Positions 34,814 through 42,788 of a stretch of 64,000 nt of DNA are shown piece by piece. The notes under the pieces are model-generated. The model was not told where the DNA came from. It saw nothing but the letters and a program-made list of their open reading frames with translations, and did no database searches. The translations under genes were made by a program, and so were the position numbers. This DNA is from CAILHX01 sp964511385 (GTDB lineage: Bacteria > Pseudomonadota > Gammaproteobacteria > Burkholderiales > Methylophilaceae): NCBI GenBank assembly GCA_964511385.1, contig CAZEFE010000004.1, positions 200,372 through 264,371 of the forward strand. Reading direction: 5' to 3'. Numbering within the stretch: the stretch's first letter is position 1; each line of letters opens with the position of its first letter.

Positions 34814-35863
34814 ATGCACCCGTGGATAGAACGCACCGCAGATCAGATCAGGCAGGCCGTTGCCGGTAAGCAAATACTCACCATTCGCGGTGGCGGCAGT
34901 AAGCATTTCTACGGCAATACGCCGCAAGGCGAGGTGCTCGACGTAGCAGGTTATCGCGGCATCATCGAATACCAGCCCGGCGAATTGACGCTGACCGCAC
35001 GTGCCGGAACGTCGCTGGCGGAAATCGAGCAGGTGCTTGGCGCTCGACAGCAGATGCTGCCGTTTGAGCCGCCGCATTTCGGCATGGCAACATTGGGCGG
35101 GTGCGTGGCCAGCGCGCTGGCCGGTCCGCGCCGGCCATATTGCGGTGCAGTACGCGATGCGATGCTGGGCATCCGGATGATAGACGGCACGGGGCAATGG
35201 CTGAGCTTCGGCGGCAAGGTCATCAAGAATGTCGCGGGTTACGATGTTACGCGCATGATGGTGGGTTCCATGGGCACGATGGGGGTACTGGCCGAGGTGT
35301 GCGTGCGGGTGCTGCCACGCCCTGAATGCGAGCGCACGCTCGCGCTGGATATGCCGCAAAACAAGGCGATCATTACCATGAATCAATGGGCAGGATTGCC
35401 CGTCCCGCTATCGGCCACTGCCTGGCGCAATGGCCAGTTGCTGGTCCGGTTTTCCGGCACCGGGAGCGCGGTGCGCGCCGCGATGGAGAAACTGGGGGGA
35501 GAAGAATTGCCGCAGGCCGAAGCTTTCTGGCAGGCATTAAAAGAACAGCAATTGCCCGAGTTTGATGCCGCCACGCTGTGGCGCGTGAGCGTGCCGTCCA
35601 TCACGCCAGTGTTGGAGGGCATGGCGGCGCGACTGGTGGAATGGGGCGGCAGCGTACGCTGGCTGGTCGGGGATGAGGACTCCGCACAACAGATGCGCGC
35701 TGCTGCGGTTGCCGCCGGCGGCCACGCCACCCTGTTTCGCGGGCGCCTGCCGGCAGTGCCTGCATTTACGCCGCTGCCGGCGCCGCTGATGGCCCTGCAC
35801 CACAACATTCGCCGCGTGTTCGATCCGCACGGGGTGTTTGATGCCGGCAGACTTTACCCATAA
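34814..35863 (+). CDS. glcE: Glycolate oxidase/dehydrogenase subunit GlcE
   Basis: A 349-residue FAD-binding subunit related to GlcD but shorter. It contains RGGGSKHFYG, PPHFGMATLGGCVASALAGPRR and the FGGKVIKNVAGYDVTR segment typical of GlcE. The ATG at 34814 lies 1 nt after the glcD stop; an upstream start would overlap glcD. Two nt separate it from glcF. Confidence 0.94.
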   Translation: MHPWIERTADQIRQAVAGKQILTIRGGGSKHFYGNTPQGEVLDVAGYRGIIEYQPGELTLTARAGTSLAEIEQVLGARQQMLPFEPPHFGMATLGGCVASALAGPRRPYCGAVRDAMLGIRMIDGTGQWLSFGGKVIKNVAGYDVTRMMVGSMGTMGVLAEVCVRVLPRPECERTLALDMPQNKAIITMNQWAGLPVPLSATAWRNGQLLVRFSGTGSAVRAAMEKLGGEELPQAEAFWQALKEQQLPEFDAATLWRVSVPSITPVLEGMAARLVEWGGSVRWLVGDEDSAQQMRAAAVAAGGHATLFRGRLPAVPAFTPLPAPLMALHHNIRRVFDPHGVFDAGRLYP

Positions 35864-35865
35864 AC

Positions 35866-37578
35866 ATGCAAACCAACATTCGCCCAGATCTCCGTTGCAC
35901 GCCGCAAGGCCGGGAAGCCGATGCCATTCTGCGCAAGTGCGTGCATTGCGGTTTCTGCAATGCGACCTGCCCGACCTACCAGGTCAAAGGTGATGAGTTG
36001 GATGGCCCGCGCGGACGGATTTACCTGATGAAACAGATGCTGGAAGGTGCGGCGGCCGGGAGTACTACGCTGACCCATCTGGATCGTTGCCTGACCTGCC
36101 GCAATTGCGAAACCACCTGCCCGTCCGGTGTTGAGTATGGCCGGTTGCTGGATATTGGCCGCGACATGGCGGAACGGCAGATTGAGCGGCCTTGGCGGCA
36201 ACGCCTGATACGGCGCGTGCTTGGCGCGGTGCTGACGCGCAGCTGGCTGTTCGGCGGCTTGCTGACGCTGGGGCGGGTGTCCAAGCCGCTGCTGCCCGGC
36301 AGCCTGAGCGGCAAGATTCCGGCACGGCAGTCATCCCACGCCTGGCCGCCGCTACGCCATGCCAGGCGCATGCTGGTGCTGCAGGGGTGTGTGCAGCCAG
36401 CCCTGGCGCCGCAGATCAACACACATGCGGCCCGGTTGCTGGATCAACTGGGCATCAGCCTGATTCCCGTATCTGGCTGTTGCGGGGCAATCGAGCAGCA
36501 TTTATCCCAGGCGGCGGAAGCAAAAGCCACGATGCGCCGCAATATCGATGCCTGGTGGCCCGCGGTTGAAAGCGGTGCGGAAGCCATCGTGATGACGGCC
36601 AGTGGCTGCGGAGTGCAGGTCAAGGATTACGGCCACTATTTACGGGATGATCCGGTTTATGCCGCCAAGGCGGCGCGTATTGCTGCGCTGGCCAAGGACA
36701 TTGCCGAAGTGTTGCAGCAGGAAGACCTGGGCAAGCTGCGGGTCACGCCGCGCAAGGTGGCTTACCAGGCGCCTTGCAGCCTGCAGCACGGGCAAAAGCT
36801 GCAAGGCCTGGTGGAAGGCATGTTGCAATCGCTGGGGTTTGAACTGGAGGCGGTTGCCGACGCCCATTTGTGCTGCGGTTCGGCAGGGACTTACGCATTG
36901 CTACAGCCGGAACTGGCCGCTCAACTGCGCGCTAACAAACTGGCCGCTCTGGGCGCGGGTGGCGCCGATTTGTTTGCCACGGCCAATATCGGTTGCCTGA
37001 ACCACCTGCAAAGCGGTACCGGCAAACGGGTAGTACACTGGCTGGAATTACTGGTGAATGATGATGAACCCAACCGGAGAACGCAGATGAATACTGAAAA
37101 CGTCGCGCCCCTGCTGCAATACAGCTTCCCGCGCTTGAGTGATGGCTCGCCGCAAGCCTTGGCCCAGTATGCCGGCAAAGTGCTGCTGGTGGTCAACGTA
37201 GCCAGCGAATGTGGCCTGACGCCGCAATATGCCGGGTTGCAGCGGCTGTATTCGCGCTACCGGGATCAAGGGCTGGTGGTGCTGGGCTTCCCCTCCAACG
37301 AGTTTGGCGGGCAGGAACCGGGCAGCGAGCAGCAGATCGCGCAGTTCTGCAGCAGCCACTTTGGCGTGGAGTTCCCCATGTTGGGCAAAACCACGGTCAC
37401 CACTGGCAACGCCAACCCGTTTTATGCCGCGCTGGCGCAGCAGACCGGCGAAAGCCCGCAGTGGAATTTCCACAAATACCTGATCGACCGTTCCGGCAGG
37501 GCACAGAGCTTCGGCAGCCGGGTGGTGCCGGAAGATGCGGTACTGATGGCGGCGATAGAAGAAGCGCTGGCGGAATAA
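35866..37578 (+). CDS. glcF: GlcF glycolate oxidase iron-sulfur subunit fused in frame to glutathione peroxidase
   Basis: One uninterrupted 570-residue frame. Residues 1 to about 397 are GlcF, with two 4Fe-4S motifs (CVHCGFCNATCP, CLTCRNCETTCP) and two CCG domains (SGCCGAIEQH, LCCGSAGTY), ending at the usual HWLELL. After about ten linker residues, residues 408-570 are a complete 163-residue glutathione peroxidase with the cysteine-type active site VASECGLTPQY, the glutamine motif FPSNEFGGQ and the tryptophan motif WNFHKYL. No stop codon separates them. An internal ATG at 37087 with a good ribosome site would also allow separate peroxidase translation. GlcF passes electrons from GlcD/E; the peroxidase would remove peroxides. 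Confidence 0.9.
   Translation: MQTNIRPDLRCTPQGREADAILRKCVHCGFCNATCPTYQVKGDELDGPRGRIYLMKQMLEGAAAGSTTLTHLDRCLTCRNCETTCPSGVEYGRLLDIGRDMAERQIERPWRQRLIRRVLGAVLTRSWLFGGLLTLGRVSKPLLPGSLSGKIPARQSSHAWPPLRHARRMLVLQGCVQPALAPQINTHAARLLDQLGISLIPVSGCCGAIEQHLSQAAEAKATMRRNIDAWWPAVESGAEAIVMTASGCGVQVKDYGHYLRDDPVYAAKAARIAALAKDIAEVLQQEDLGKLRVTPRKVAYQAPCSLQHGQKLQGLVEGMLQSLGFELEAVADAHLCCGSAGTYALLQPELAAQLRANKLAALGAGGADLFATANIGCLNHLQSGTGKRVVHWLELLVNDDEPNRRTQMNTENVAPLLQYSFPRLSDGSPQALAQYAGKVLLVVNVASECGLTPQYAGLQRLYSRYRDQGLVVLGFPSNEFGGQEPGSEQQIAQFCSSHFGVEFPMLGKTTVTTGNANPFYAALAQQTGESPQWNFHKYLIDRSGRAQSFGSRVVPEDAVLMAAIEEALAE
37076..37089 (+). promoter_or_regulatory. Internal ribosome-binding site and ATG for the peroxidase part of the GlcF fusion
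   Basis: GGAGA at 37076-37080 lies 6 nt before an ATG at 37087, which is exactly where a stand-alone glutathione peroxidase would begin. This suggests that fused and free peroxidase could both be made. Confidence 0.55.
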
Positions 37579-37592
37579 GTCGATAGCGTCGG

Positions 37593-38138
37593 TTATTTCA
37601 GCACGATGGATTCGATCACGATCTGCTGCGTCGGCACGTCCCCAGGCCAGGTGGGTGACTTGGCGATCTTGTTCACCACGTCCATGCCCTGCACCACCTT
37701 CCCGAATACGGCGTAGCCCCAGCCAGTTTCATCCTTGGAGCGGTGGTTGAGAAAGCCGTTATTGTTGACGTTGATGAAGAACTGCGCACCCGCGGAGTGC
37801 GGGTCGTTGGTGCGGGCCATGGCGATGGTGCCGATGTCGTTGGTGAGGCCGTTATCGGCTTCGTTCTGGATCGGGGCGCGGGTGGGTTTTTCATGCATGT
37901 CCTTGGTGATGCCGCCGCCCTGGATCATGAAGTTGCGGATGACGCGATGGAAGATGGTGCCAGCATAATGGTTGCTCTTCACGTATTCCAGAAAGTTCGC
38001 CACGGTTTTTGGCGCTTTTTCGCTGTTAAGTTCGACCACGATGGCGCCGAGGTTGGTGTTGATCTGTACCGTTGGCTGTGCCAGCGCTTGGCTGGAGAAC
38101 ATGCAGGCCAGCAGGGCGATTGCGAGTTTTAGAGACAT
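37593..38138 (-). CDS. Periplasmic peptidyl-prolyl cis-trans isomerase (cyclophilin type)
   Basis: 181 residues from the ATG at 38138. A cleavable signal peptide (AIALLACMFSSQALA) is followed by a cyclophilin domain with FHRVIRNFMIQGG, GTIAMARTNDPHSAGAQFFI and GYAVFGKVVQGMDVV. The catalytic arginine and the QFFI substrate motif are present. It should assist protein folding in the periplasm, like PpiA. Confidence 0.93.
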   Translation of the reverse strand: MSLKLAIALLACMFSSQALAQPTVQINTNLGAIVVELNSEKAPKTVANFLEYVKSNHYAGTIFHRVIRNFMIQGGGITKDMHEKPTRAPIQNEADNGLTNDIGTIAMARTNDPHSAGAQFFINVNNNGFLNHRSKDETGWGYAVFGKVVQGMDVVNKIAKSPTWPGDVPTQQIVIESIVLK

Positions 38139-38227
38139 GGTTGTTCCTTGGGGGCTGAAAAGTGCGCACAGCATAAAGTGTTTTGTGCAATCCAGCCAGT
38201 TGGTGTGGCATTGATGAAAGGTAACTG

Positions 38228-39460
38228 TTGAAACACACTTTTCGTGCGCTTGCCGGGCGAGATTTCAGGTATTACTTTTTGGGTCAGGCCGTTTCGTTGA
38301 TAGGCACCTGGGTGCAGCAAGTGGCGCTGTCCTGGATTGCCTATCACATCACCGGATCTGCGCTCATTCTCAGCCTGGTGGCATTTTCCGGGCAGATTCC
38401 CATGCTGGTCGCCACCCCGCTGGGCGGGCTGCTGGCCGACCGCTTCAGCAAGCGCAATATCTTGCTGTGGACACAAGTGGTCGAACTGGTGGTTGCCGTT
38501 TTCCTGGCGATCATTGCCTGGCAGCACAGTTTCAGTCCCTGGATACTGATCCTGGCTTCTGGCGTGCTGGGCCTGTCCGGCGCTATCGAGATGCCATCCA
38601 GGCAGGCAATTATTACCGAGATCATTCACGAGCGCGGCGTATTGGCCAACGCGATTGCTCTTAATTCGCTCACGTTCAATTCGGCCCGGCTGTTTGGGCC
38701 GGCTGTAGCCGGGGTGGTGTTGGCCATGTTCAACGAGCCGACCTGCTTTGCCATCAACGCCGTTTCCTATCTGGCGGCTATTTATACCCTGCTCATTATC
38801 CACCCCGGCAAGTCCCGCAAGCACAAGGCATCGGGTTCGCTGCTGGAAGCGGTGGAATATTTCGGGCAATTCGCCCCTGCGCGTTGGCTGGTCACCACGG
38901 TGGCGGTCACCAGTATTTGCGTCTCCCCATTCATGACTTTCATGCCGGTGTATGCCAAAGATATTTTTAATGGCGGACCGGACCTGCTGGGAACACTGCT
39001 GGGAGCTTCGGGGAGCGGGGCGCTTGCGGCATCGCTTTACCTGGCCAACAGGAAATCACTGGCCGGTCTTGGTAACCATGTCGTTCTGGCTTGCATGATC
39101 GGGGGAGGCGCCTCGGCGCTGTTTGCCTACAATAGCCTGCTGACGCTGGCTTTGCCCCTCCTGCTCGTGTCCGGAGGTACTTTTATCATGACCGTGACAT
39201 CCTGCAACATCCTGCTGCAATCGATGGTTCCCGAGCACCTGCGCGGGCGGGTCATGGCGCTGTATACCATGTCGTTCATAGGCATGCTGCCGATGGGAAG
39301 CCTACTCTACGGCGGCTTGGCCCATTACATCGGCAGCGTGAAGCCGGTGTTTCTCATTGCCGGAGTCATTTCGGCAGGATACGGGCTTGTTTTGAGGAAG
39401 GTCTTGCCGGACTTGAGGCTGCAAACCCGCGAAACGCTCGACAGGGACGGATCAGGCTAG
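38228..39460 (+). CDS. MFS transporter (EntS/MFS_3-like)
   Basis: 410 residues from a TTG start, about 12 membrane helices. The N-terminal FRALAGRDFRYYFLGQAVSLIGTWVQQ and the loop GGLLADRFSKR identify the MFS subgroup related to the enterobactin exporter EntS. Substrate unknown. It is divergent from the cyclophilin gene and ends 3 nt before the convergent coiled-coil protein gene. Confidence 0.85.
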   Translation: MKHTFRALAGRDFRYYFLGQAVSLIGTWVQQVALSWIAYHITGSALILSLVAFSGQIPMLVATPLGGLLADRFSKRNILLWTQVVELVVAVFLAIIAWQHSFSPWILILASGVLGLSGAIEMPSRQAIITEIIHERGVLANAIALNSLTFNSARLFGPAVAGVVLAMFNEPTCFAINAVSYLAAIYTLLIIHPGKSRKHKASGSLLEAVEYFGQFAPARWLVTTVAVTSICVSPFMTFMPVYAKDIFNGGPDLLGTLLGASGSGALAASLYLANRKSLAGLGNHVVLACMIGGGASALFAYNSLLTLALPLLLVSGGTFIMTVTSCNILLQSMVPEHLRGRVMALYTMSFIGMLPMGSLLYGGLAHYIGSVKPVFLIAGVISAGYGLVLRKVLPDLRLQTRETLDRDGSG

Positions 39461-39463
39461 CGC

Positions 39464-39781
39464 TTATTTCTGCTTCCAGGCCTCGTCCAGCGCCTTTTGC
39501 TGGGTATCAAGTTCCGCCTTGGCCTTATCGTAGTTGGCCTTGGCCGCGGCTTGTTTCTTTTGCAGGTCTTTCAGCACCGCTTGTTCCTGCGCGATGCGCT
39601 GGTTCTGGTGCTTGACGCGCAGGCTGGCTTCATCGAGTTCCGCCTTGGCTTCATCCACGCCTCTTTGCGCGGCATTGACGTTGTATTGCTGGGTTTCCAC
39701 ATCCACCGCGCGGGCTGGGAGGGCGGTGGTCAGTAAAGCCGCTGATACTAGGGCCGGCAAAAAGTTTGGAAAGTTTTTCAT
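39464..39781 (-). CDS. Small secreted coiled-coil protein
   Basis: 105 residues from the ATG at 39781. A signal peptide ending PARA precedes a charged, alanine-rich helical region (about residues 30-100) with strong heptad character, for example AKANYDKAKAELDTQQKAL. The family is not recognised; proteins of this type are periplasmic or envelope-associated. Confidence 0.65.
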   Translation of the reverse strand: MKNFPNFLPALVSAALLTTALPARAVDVETQQYNVNAAQRGVDEAKAELDEASLRVKHQNQRIAQEQAVLKDLQKKQAAAKANYDKAKAELDTQQKALDEAWKQK

Positions 39782-39882
39782 GATTATTCGGTGAAGAATG
39801 AGGTTGATCGAGTCAGGCGCAAGCATACCTCAAACGTGGCCCAACATCCCATACTTCAGGCGGGGTTTACCGCGCGGGGAGC

Positions 39883-39906
39883 CGGGCGGGGGGCATTCCC
39901 CGCCCG
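39883..39906. terminator. GC-rich hairpin downstream of the AhpD-like gene
   Basis: A 9-bp stem CGGGCGGGG/CCCCGCCCG with a 6-nt loop lies 9 nt after the AhpD-like stop codon. No T-tract follows on the minus strand, so it may be a pause or RNA-stability element. Confidence 0.4.
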
Positions 39907-39914
39907 TATGCTGC

Positions 39915-40454
39915 TTACAGCGCCACACTGACGAGCGGAAAGTCGATGTCGGTTGCGGCAATGTGGTTGGTGTAGTTGGTCAGGATATTGAGCGCAATAT
40001 TGGCGATGATTTCGACAATCAGGCCGTCGTCGACGCCCGCGTCGCGCACGGCTTGCAAGTCGGCAGCCGCCAGTTGCGCCTTTGTTTGCACCACTTTGCG
40101 GGCAAAGGCCGCGATGGCGCCATCAATGGCGTTGCCCGCTGTCCCGGCGCGCGCCTGGCGGATGTCGGCATCGTTCAAGCCGGCCCCCTTGCCCAGCAAG
40201 GTATGCGCACTCAGGCAGTACTGGCAGCTATTTTCCTGCGCCACGGCCAATGCCACGATCTCGCGCTGGCGTGCCGTCAGGCGGCCGCCGCCCAGGGTTC
40301 CGGAAAACTGCAGGTAAGCGTCCAGTGCTGCCGGGGCACGGGCAAACGTGGCAAACAGGTTGGGGATCATGCCGATCTTGGTTTTGACCGCACCCAGGGT
40401 CTGGGCGGTTTGCGGATCGGCGGTATTGATGTTGACGGGTTGAATATTCGGCAT
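39915..40454 (-). CDS. AhpD-like/carboxymuconolactone decarboxylase-family peroxidase-like protein
   Basis: 179 residues. The redox motif CQYCLSAHT matches the CxxC-H active site of AhpD-like alkylhydroperoxidases, set in the all-helical CMD fold. It is divergent from an AraC-type gene, with an inverted repeat between them, suggesting control by that regulator. The exact peroxide substrate is not known. Confidence 0.88.
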   Translation of the reverse strand: MPNIQPVNINTADPQTAQTLGAVKTKIGMIPNLFATFARAPAALDAYLQFSGTLGGGRLTARQREIVALAVAQENSCQYCLSAHTLLGKGAGLNDADIRQARAGTAGNAIDGAIAAFARKVVQTKAQLAAADLQAVRDAGVDDGLIVEIIANIALNILTNYTNHIAATDIDFPLVSVAL

Positions 40455-40521
40455 GTTAAGTCTCCTGGAAAGTAAAAAAGTTTTTGCGCAACAGCACAGG
40501 CAGAATTTTCTACCGCAGGTC

Positions 40522-40546
40522 GATACTTATGGTATTTTTAAGTATC
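40522..40546. promoter_or_regulatory. Inverted-repeat operator between the AhpD-like and AraC genes
   Basis: Perfect arms GATACTTA and TAAGTATC are separated by 9 nt. A further GGTATC half-site occurs at 40562-40567, directly before the AraC ATG. The spacing and position suit an AraC-family operator controlling both divergent genes. Confidence 0.6.
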
Positions 40547-40571
40547 AATAATTTATCTTTTGGTATCAAAA

Positions 40572-41396
40572 ATGCAGGATCGATTGGCCGGATTCTTTAA
40601 CCGCTACAACTTCAGCGCACGCATGTTTTTTGCGGGAAGCCTGTGCCGCAACATCAGTTTTGACGAGCCGGCGGGCGGCGGCCATTTGCATCTGATCCGG
40701 CGCGGGAGCATGACGGTGCTTTCCCCGGCGCATCCGCCGCTGCTGATTTCTGCGCCCAGCCTGCTGTTTTACCCGCATCCGAGCAGCCACAGCTTCAGTA
40801 TTGATAGCCAGCAAGAAGTTGATCTGGTGTGTGTCGCACTGGATTTAGGTGAGCATTCCGGCAACCCGCTGGCCCAAGCGTTGCCCGGCGTGCTGCTGTT
40901 GCCGCTGGATGAATTGCCGGGATTGCATCCCACGCTGGAACTGCTGTTTGCTGAAGCCGAACAGGTGCGCTGCGGCCGCCAGGTCGCAATTGATCGCCTG
41001 TTCGAGTATCTGCTGATCCTGTTATTGCGCCACGTGCTGGATCGCCAGCAGGCCAGCGTGGGGCTGCTGGCCGGGCTGGCTGACAAGCGGCTGGCAAAAG
41101 CCATTGTGGCCATGCACAACGAGCCGCAGCGCAACTGGTCGCTGGAAGGGCTGGCGGAAGCGGCGGGAATGTCGCGGGCACGGTTTGCCGTGCATTTCCG
41201 CGAGATCATGGGTACCACGCCCGGCGAGTATCTGACCCAATGGCGGATCGGGCTGGCGCAAGTGCTGCTGAAAAAAGGCCGACCCGTTGCATTGGTGGCG
41301 GACGAAGTGGGCTATGGCAGCATGGCGGCGCTGTCGCGCGCATTCAAGGCCCATGTCGGACTCACCCCTGTGGCATGGAAAAAGATTAATTTTTGA
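40572..41396 (+). CDS. AraC-family transcriptional regulator
   Basis: 274 residues from the ATG at 40572; an upstream TTG at 40560 is less likely. The N-terminal cupin-like half (ISFDEPAGGGHLHLIRRG) matches the AraC_binding_2/cupin_6 type, and the C-terminal double helix-turn-helix has WSLEGLAEAAGMSRARFAVHFRE and VALVADEVGYGSMAALSRAFKAHVGLTP. It is divergent from the AhpD-like gene and probably regulates it. Confidence 0.9.
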   Translation: MQDRLAGFFNRYNFSARMFFAGSLCRNISFDEPAGGGHLHLIRRGSMTVLSPAHPPLLISAPSLLFYPHPSSHSFSIDSQQEVDLVCVALDLGEHSGNPLAQALPGVLLLPLDELPGLHPTLELLFAEAEQVRCGRQVAIDRLFEYLLILLLRHVLDRQQASVGLLAGLADKRLAKAIVAMHNEPQRNWSLEGLAEAAGMSRARFAVHFREIMGTTPGEYLTQWRIGLAQVLLKKGRPVALVADEVGYGSMAALSRAFKAHVGLTPVAWKKINF

Positions 41397-41477
41397 TAAT
41401 CAGACCTGATGCTCAGGAGGTATTCCAATAATAAACGGACACTGCTGACAGGCCGCTTCCAGTGGAACAAATAGACA

Positions 41478-41508
41478 ACTTAATGCCTAGTTTTGTTAGG
41501 CATTAAGT
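41478..41508. terminator. Perfect 12-bp hairpin between the AraC gene and the AT-rich genes
   Basis: Stem ACTTAATGCCTA/TAGGCATTAAGT with loop GTTTTGT. It lies between convergent genes and could end transcription from either side, but has no clear T-tract. Confidence 0.45.
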
Positions 41509-41549
41509 GTCATTTAATTGGCGGGGAAGCCATTAGAGTTGGACGGGCC

Positions 41550-42119
41550 TTAGATTTGGGGTGTGTCGAACTTTCCCTTAGGGAACAAATATTCGTGGAG
41601 ATGGGGGCAAACATTACCGGATGTTCCGCCAGCAGAGCATTTTTCCGTTTGCATTATTGGGTCTAAAGTTGATTTCAGTTCGTGCGCATCAAACACTTTG
41701 GGGGGGGCCGGTTCGAATGGTTTTTTTAAGAACCTGATATCTGCTTCAATTCGTGGGAATCTTGATTGATCCGTGTATATAGGAACATAAACCGGGGCAG
41801 CATTCTTTGTGGGCTTGAATCCTTCCTGGGTACCAAAAAATTGCTCTGGGGAGAACGGCAAGACTAACTGTATGTTGGATAGTAGCTCAAAACCATCGAA
41901 CCCCTTTTCAAGCGCCAGTTCTGAACACCGATATAACCAATAGGTTTGTGCTGTTTCATGTGTTGTATAACCATTTCCACTAAAGCCAATACGCCAAATA
42001 TCTTCTTTTAATTGAAGCTCACGAAAGCCTCCAGTCATGCCGGTTGGCTGGTAAGGTGTGGCGCAACCAGAAAGAAAAATTGCGAGTGCGCATGCAATGA
42101 AAATTTTTTTCAACTTCAT
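41550..42119 (-). CDS. CC0125/CC1285-like lipoprotein
   Basis: 189 residues from the ATG at 42119 (an ATG three codons earlier is possible). The lipobox is LSGCATPYQP. The segment RIGFSGNGYTTHETAQTYWLYRC resembles the CC0125/CC1285 lipoprotein family. Base composition is clearly richer in A and T than the neighbours, suggesting recent acquisition. Function unknown. Confidence 0.7.
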   Translation of the reverse strand: MKLKKIFIACALAIFLSGCATPYQPTGMTGGFRELQLKEDIWRIGFSGNGYTTHETAQTYWLYRCSELALEKGFDGFELLSNIQLVLPFSPEQFFGTQEGFKPTKNAAPVYVPIYTDQSRFPRIEADIRFLKKPFEPAPPKVFDAHELKSTLDPIMQTEKCSAGGTSGNVCPHLHEYLFPKGKFDTPQI

Positions 42120-42169
42120 TCCTTTCACAAATGAAATAATTGCTTAAAGTCGGTTAAGTTCGGGGAAGC

Positions 42170-42586
42170 CTATTTTGGAGCGCAATCAGTACTTTTCTTG
42201 AGTTCAACCCCAGTCTCTATGCCTACATCAGGGCTGTCGCCCATGGATTCAGGATAGGTAACGGTTACACAGTCCCCGAAAAGATAATTACTGCGACTGG
42301 CAACATCGACCGTCTGGCCCGTTTCGTTTACCTTTACCTTATAGACATAATACCCCCGCTCTATCGTGTTCATCGCTTCTGCAATCAAGGCGCCTAGCAG
42401 GCCAAACATTTGCCCTGCAAATTGAGTATTTTGGTCGGCATTAGGTTTTTTGGTGGTAGGCACCTCACTTACTTCTATGATATTCCCTGAAACATGTATC
42501 AGAGGAATAGATTCATTTGCTAGAGAGGTGCTGACATGGCAGAGCATTAAGCAGTACAGGCAAGAAATCGCAATAATTTTGGGCAT
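42170..42586 (-). CDS. Hypothetical secreted protein
   Basis: 138 residues. A signal peptide (MPKIIAISCLYCLMLCHVSTSLA) is followed by a small beta-rich domain with a glycine-rich stretch GQMFGLLGALIAEA and two late cysteines. Like the adjacent lipoprotein gene it is AT-rich and on the minus strand, so the two may have arrived together. I do not recognise the family. Confidence 0.6.
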   Translation of the reverse strand: MPKIIAISCLYCLMLCHVSTSLANESIPLIHVSGNIIEVSEVPTTKKPNADQNTQFAGQMFGLLGALIAEAMNTIERGYYVYKVKVNETGQTVDVASRSNYLFGDCVTVTYPESMGDSPDVGIETGVELKKSTDCAPK

Positions 42587-42788
42587 GACGTTAAGCGCCT
42601 TTGTGAAATTTAAAAGGGTTTTGCATGAGATTAATGGGCATTATGCTAGATTTTCTCAGGGTGAATGACAAGCCACGGCACGAGTCGATATTTGTTTAGA
42701 TGGATGCATCTAAGCGTTAATGAAGCAGCGCATGCCGAGTATGCTACCGTCACGTGCCGGCCCGAATTGAAATGTACGACTGAAATTC

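Noticed and set aside
37087..37578. The peroxidase part as a selenocysteine protein
   Set aside because: The active-site codon is TGT for cysteine, not TGA, and no selenocysteine insertion element is needed.
41478..41508. The GTTAGGC-containing hairpin as an integron attC site
   Set aside because: It is only 31 nt with perfect arms and lacks the bulged L/R box arrangement and neighbouring cassettes or integrase.
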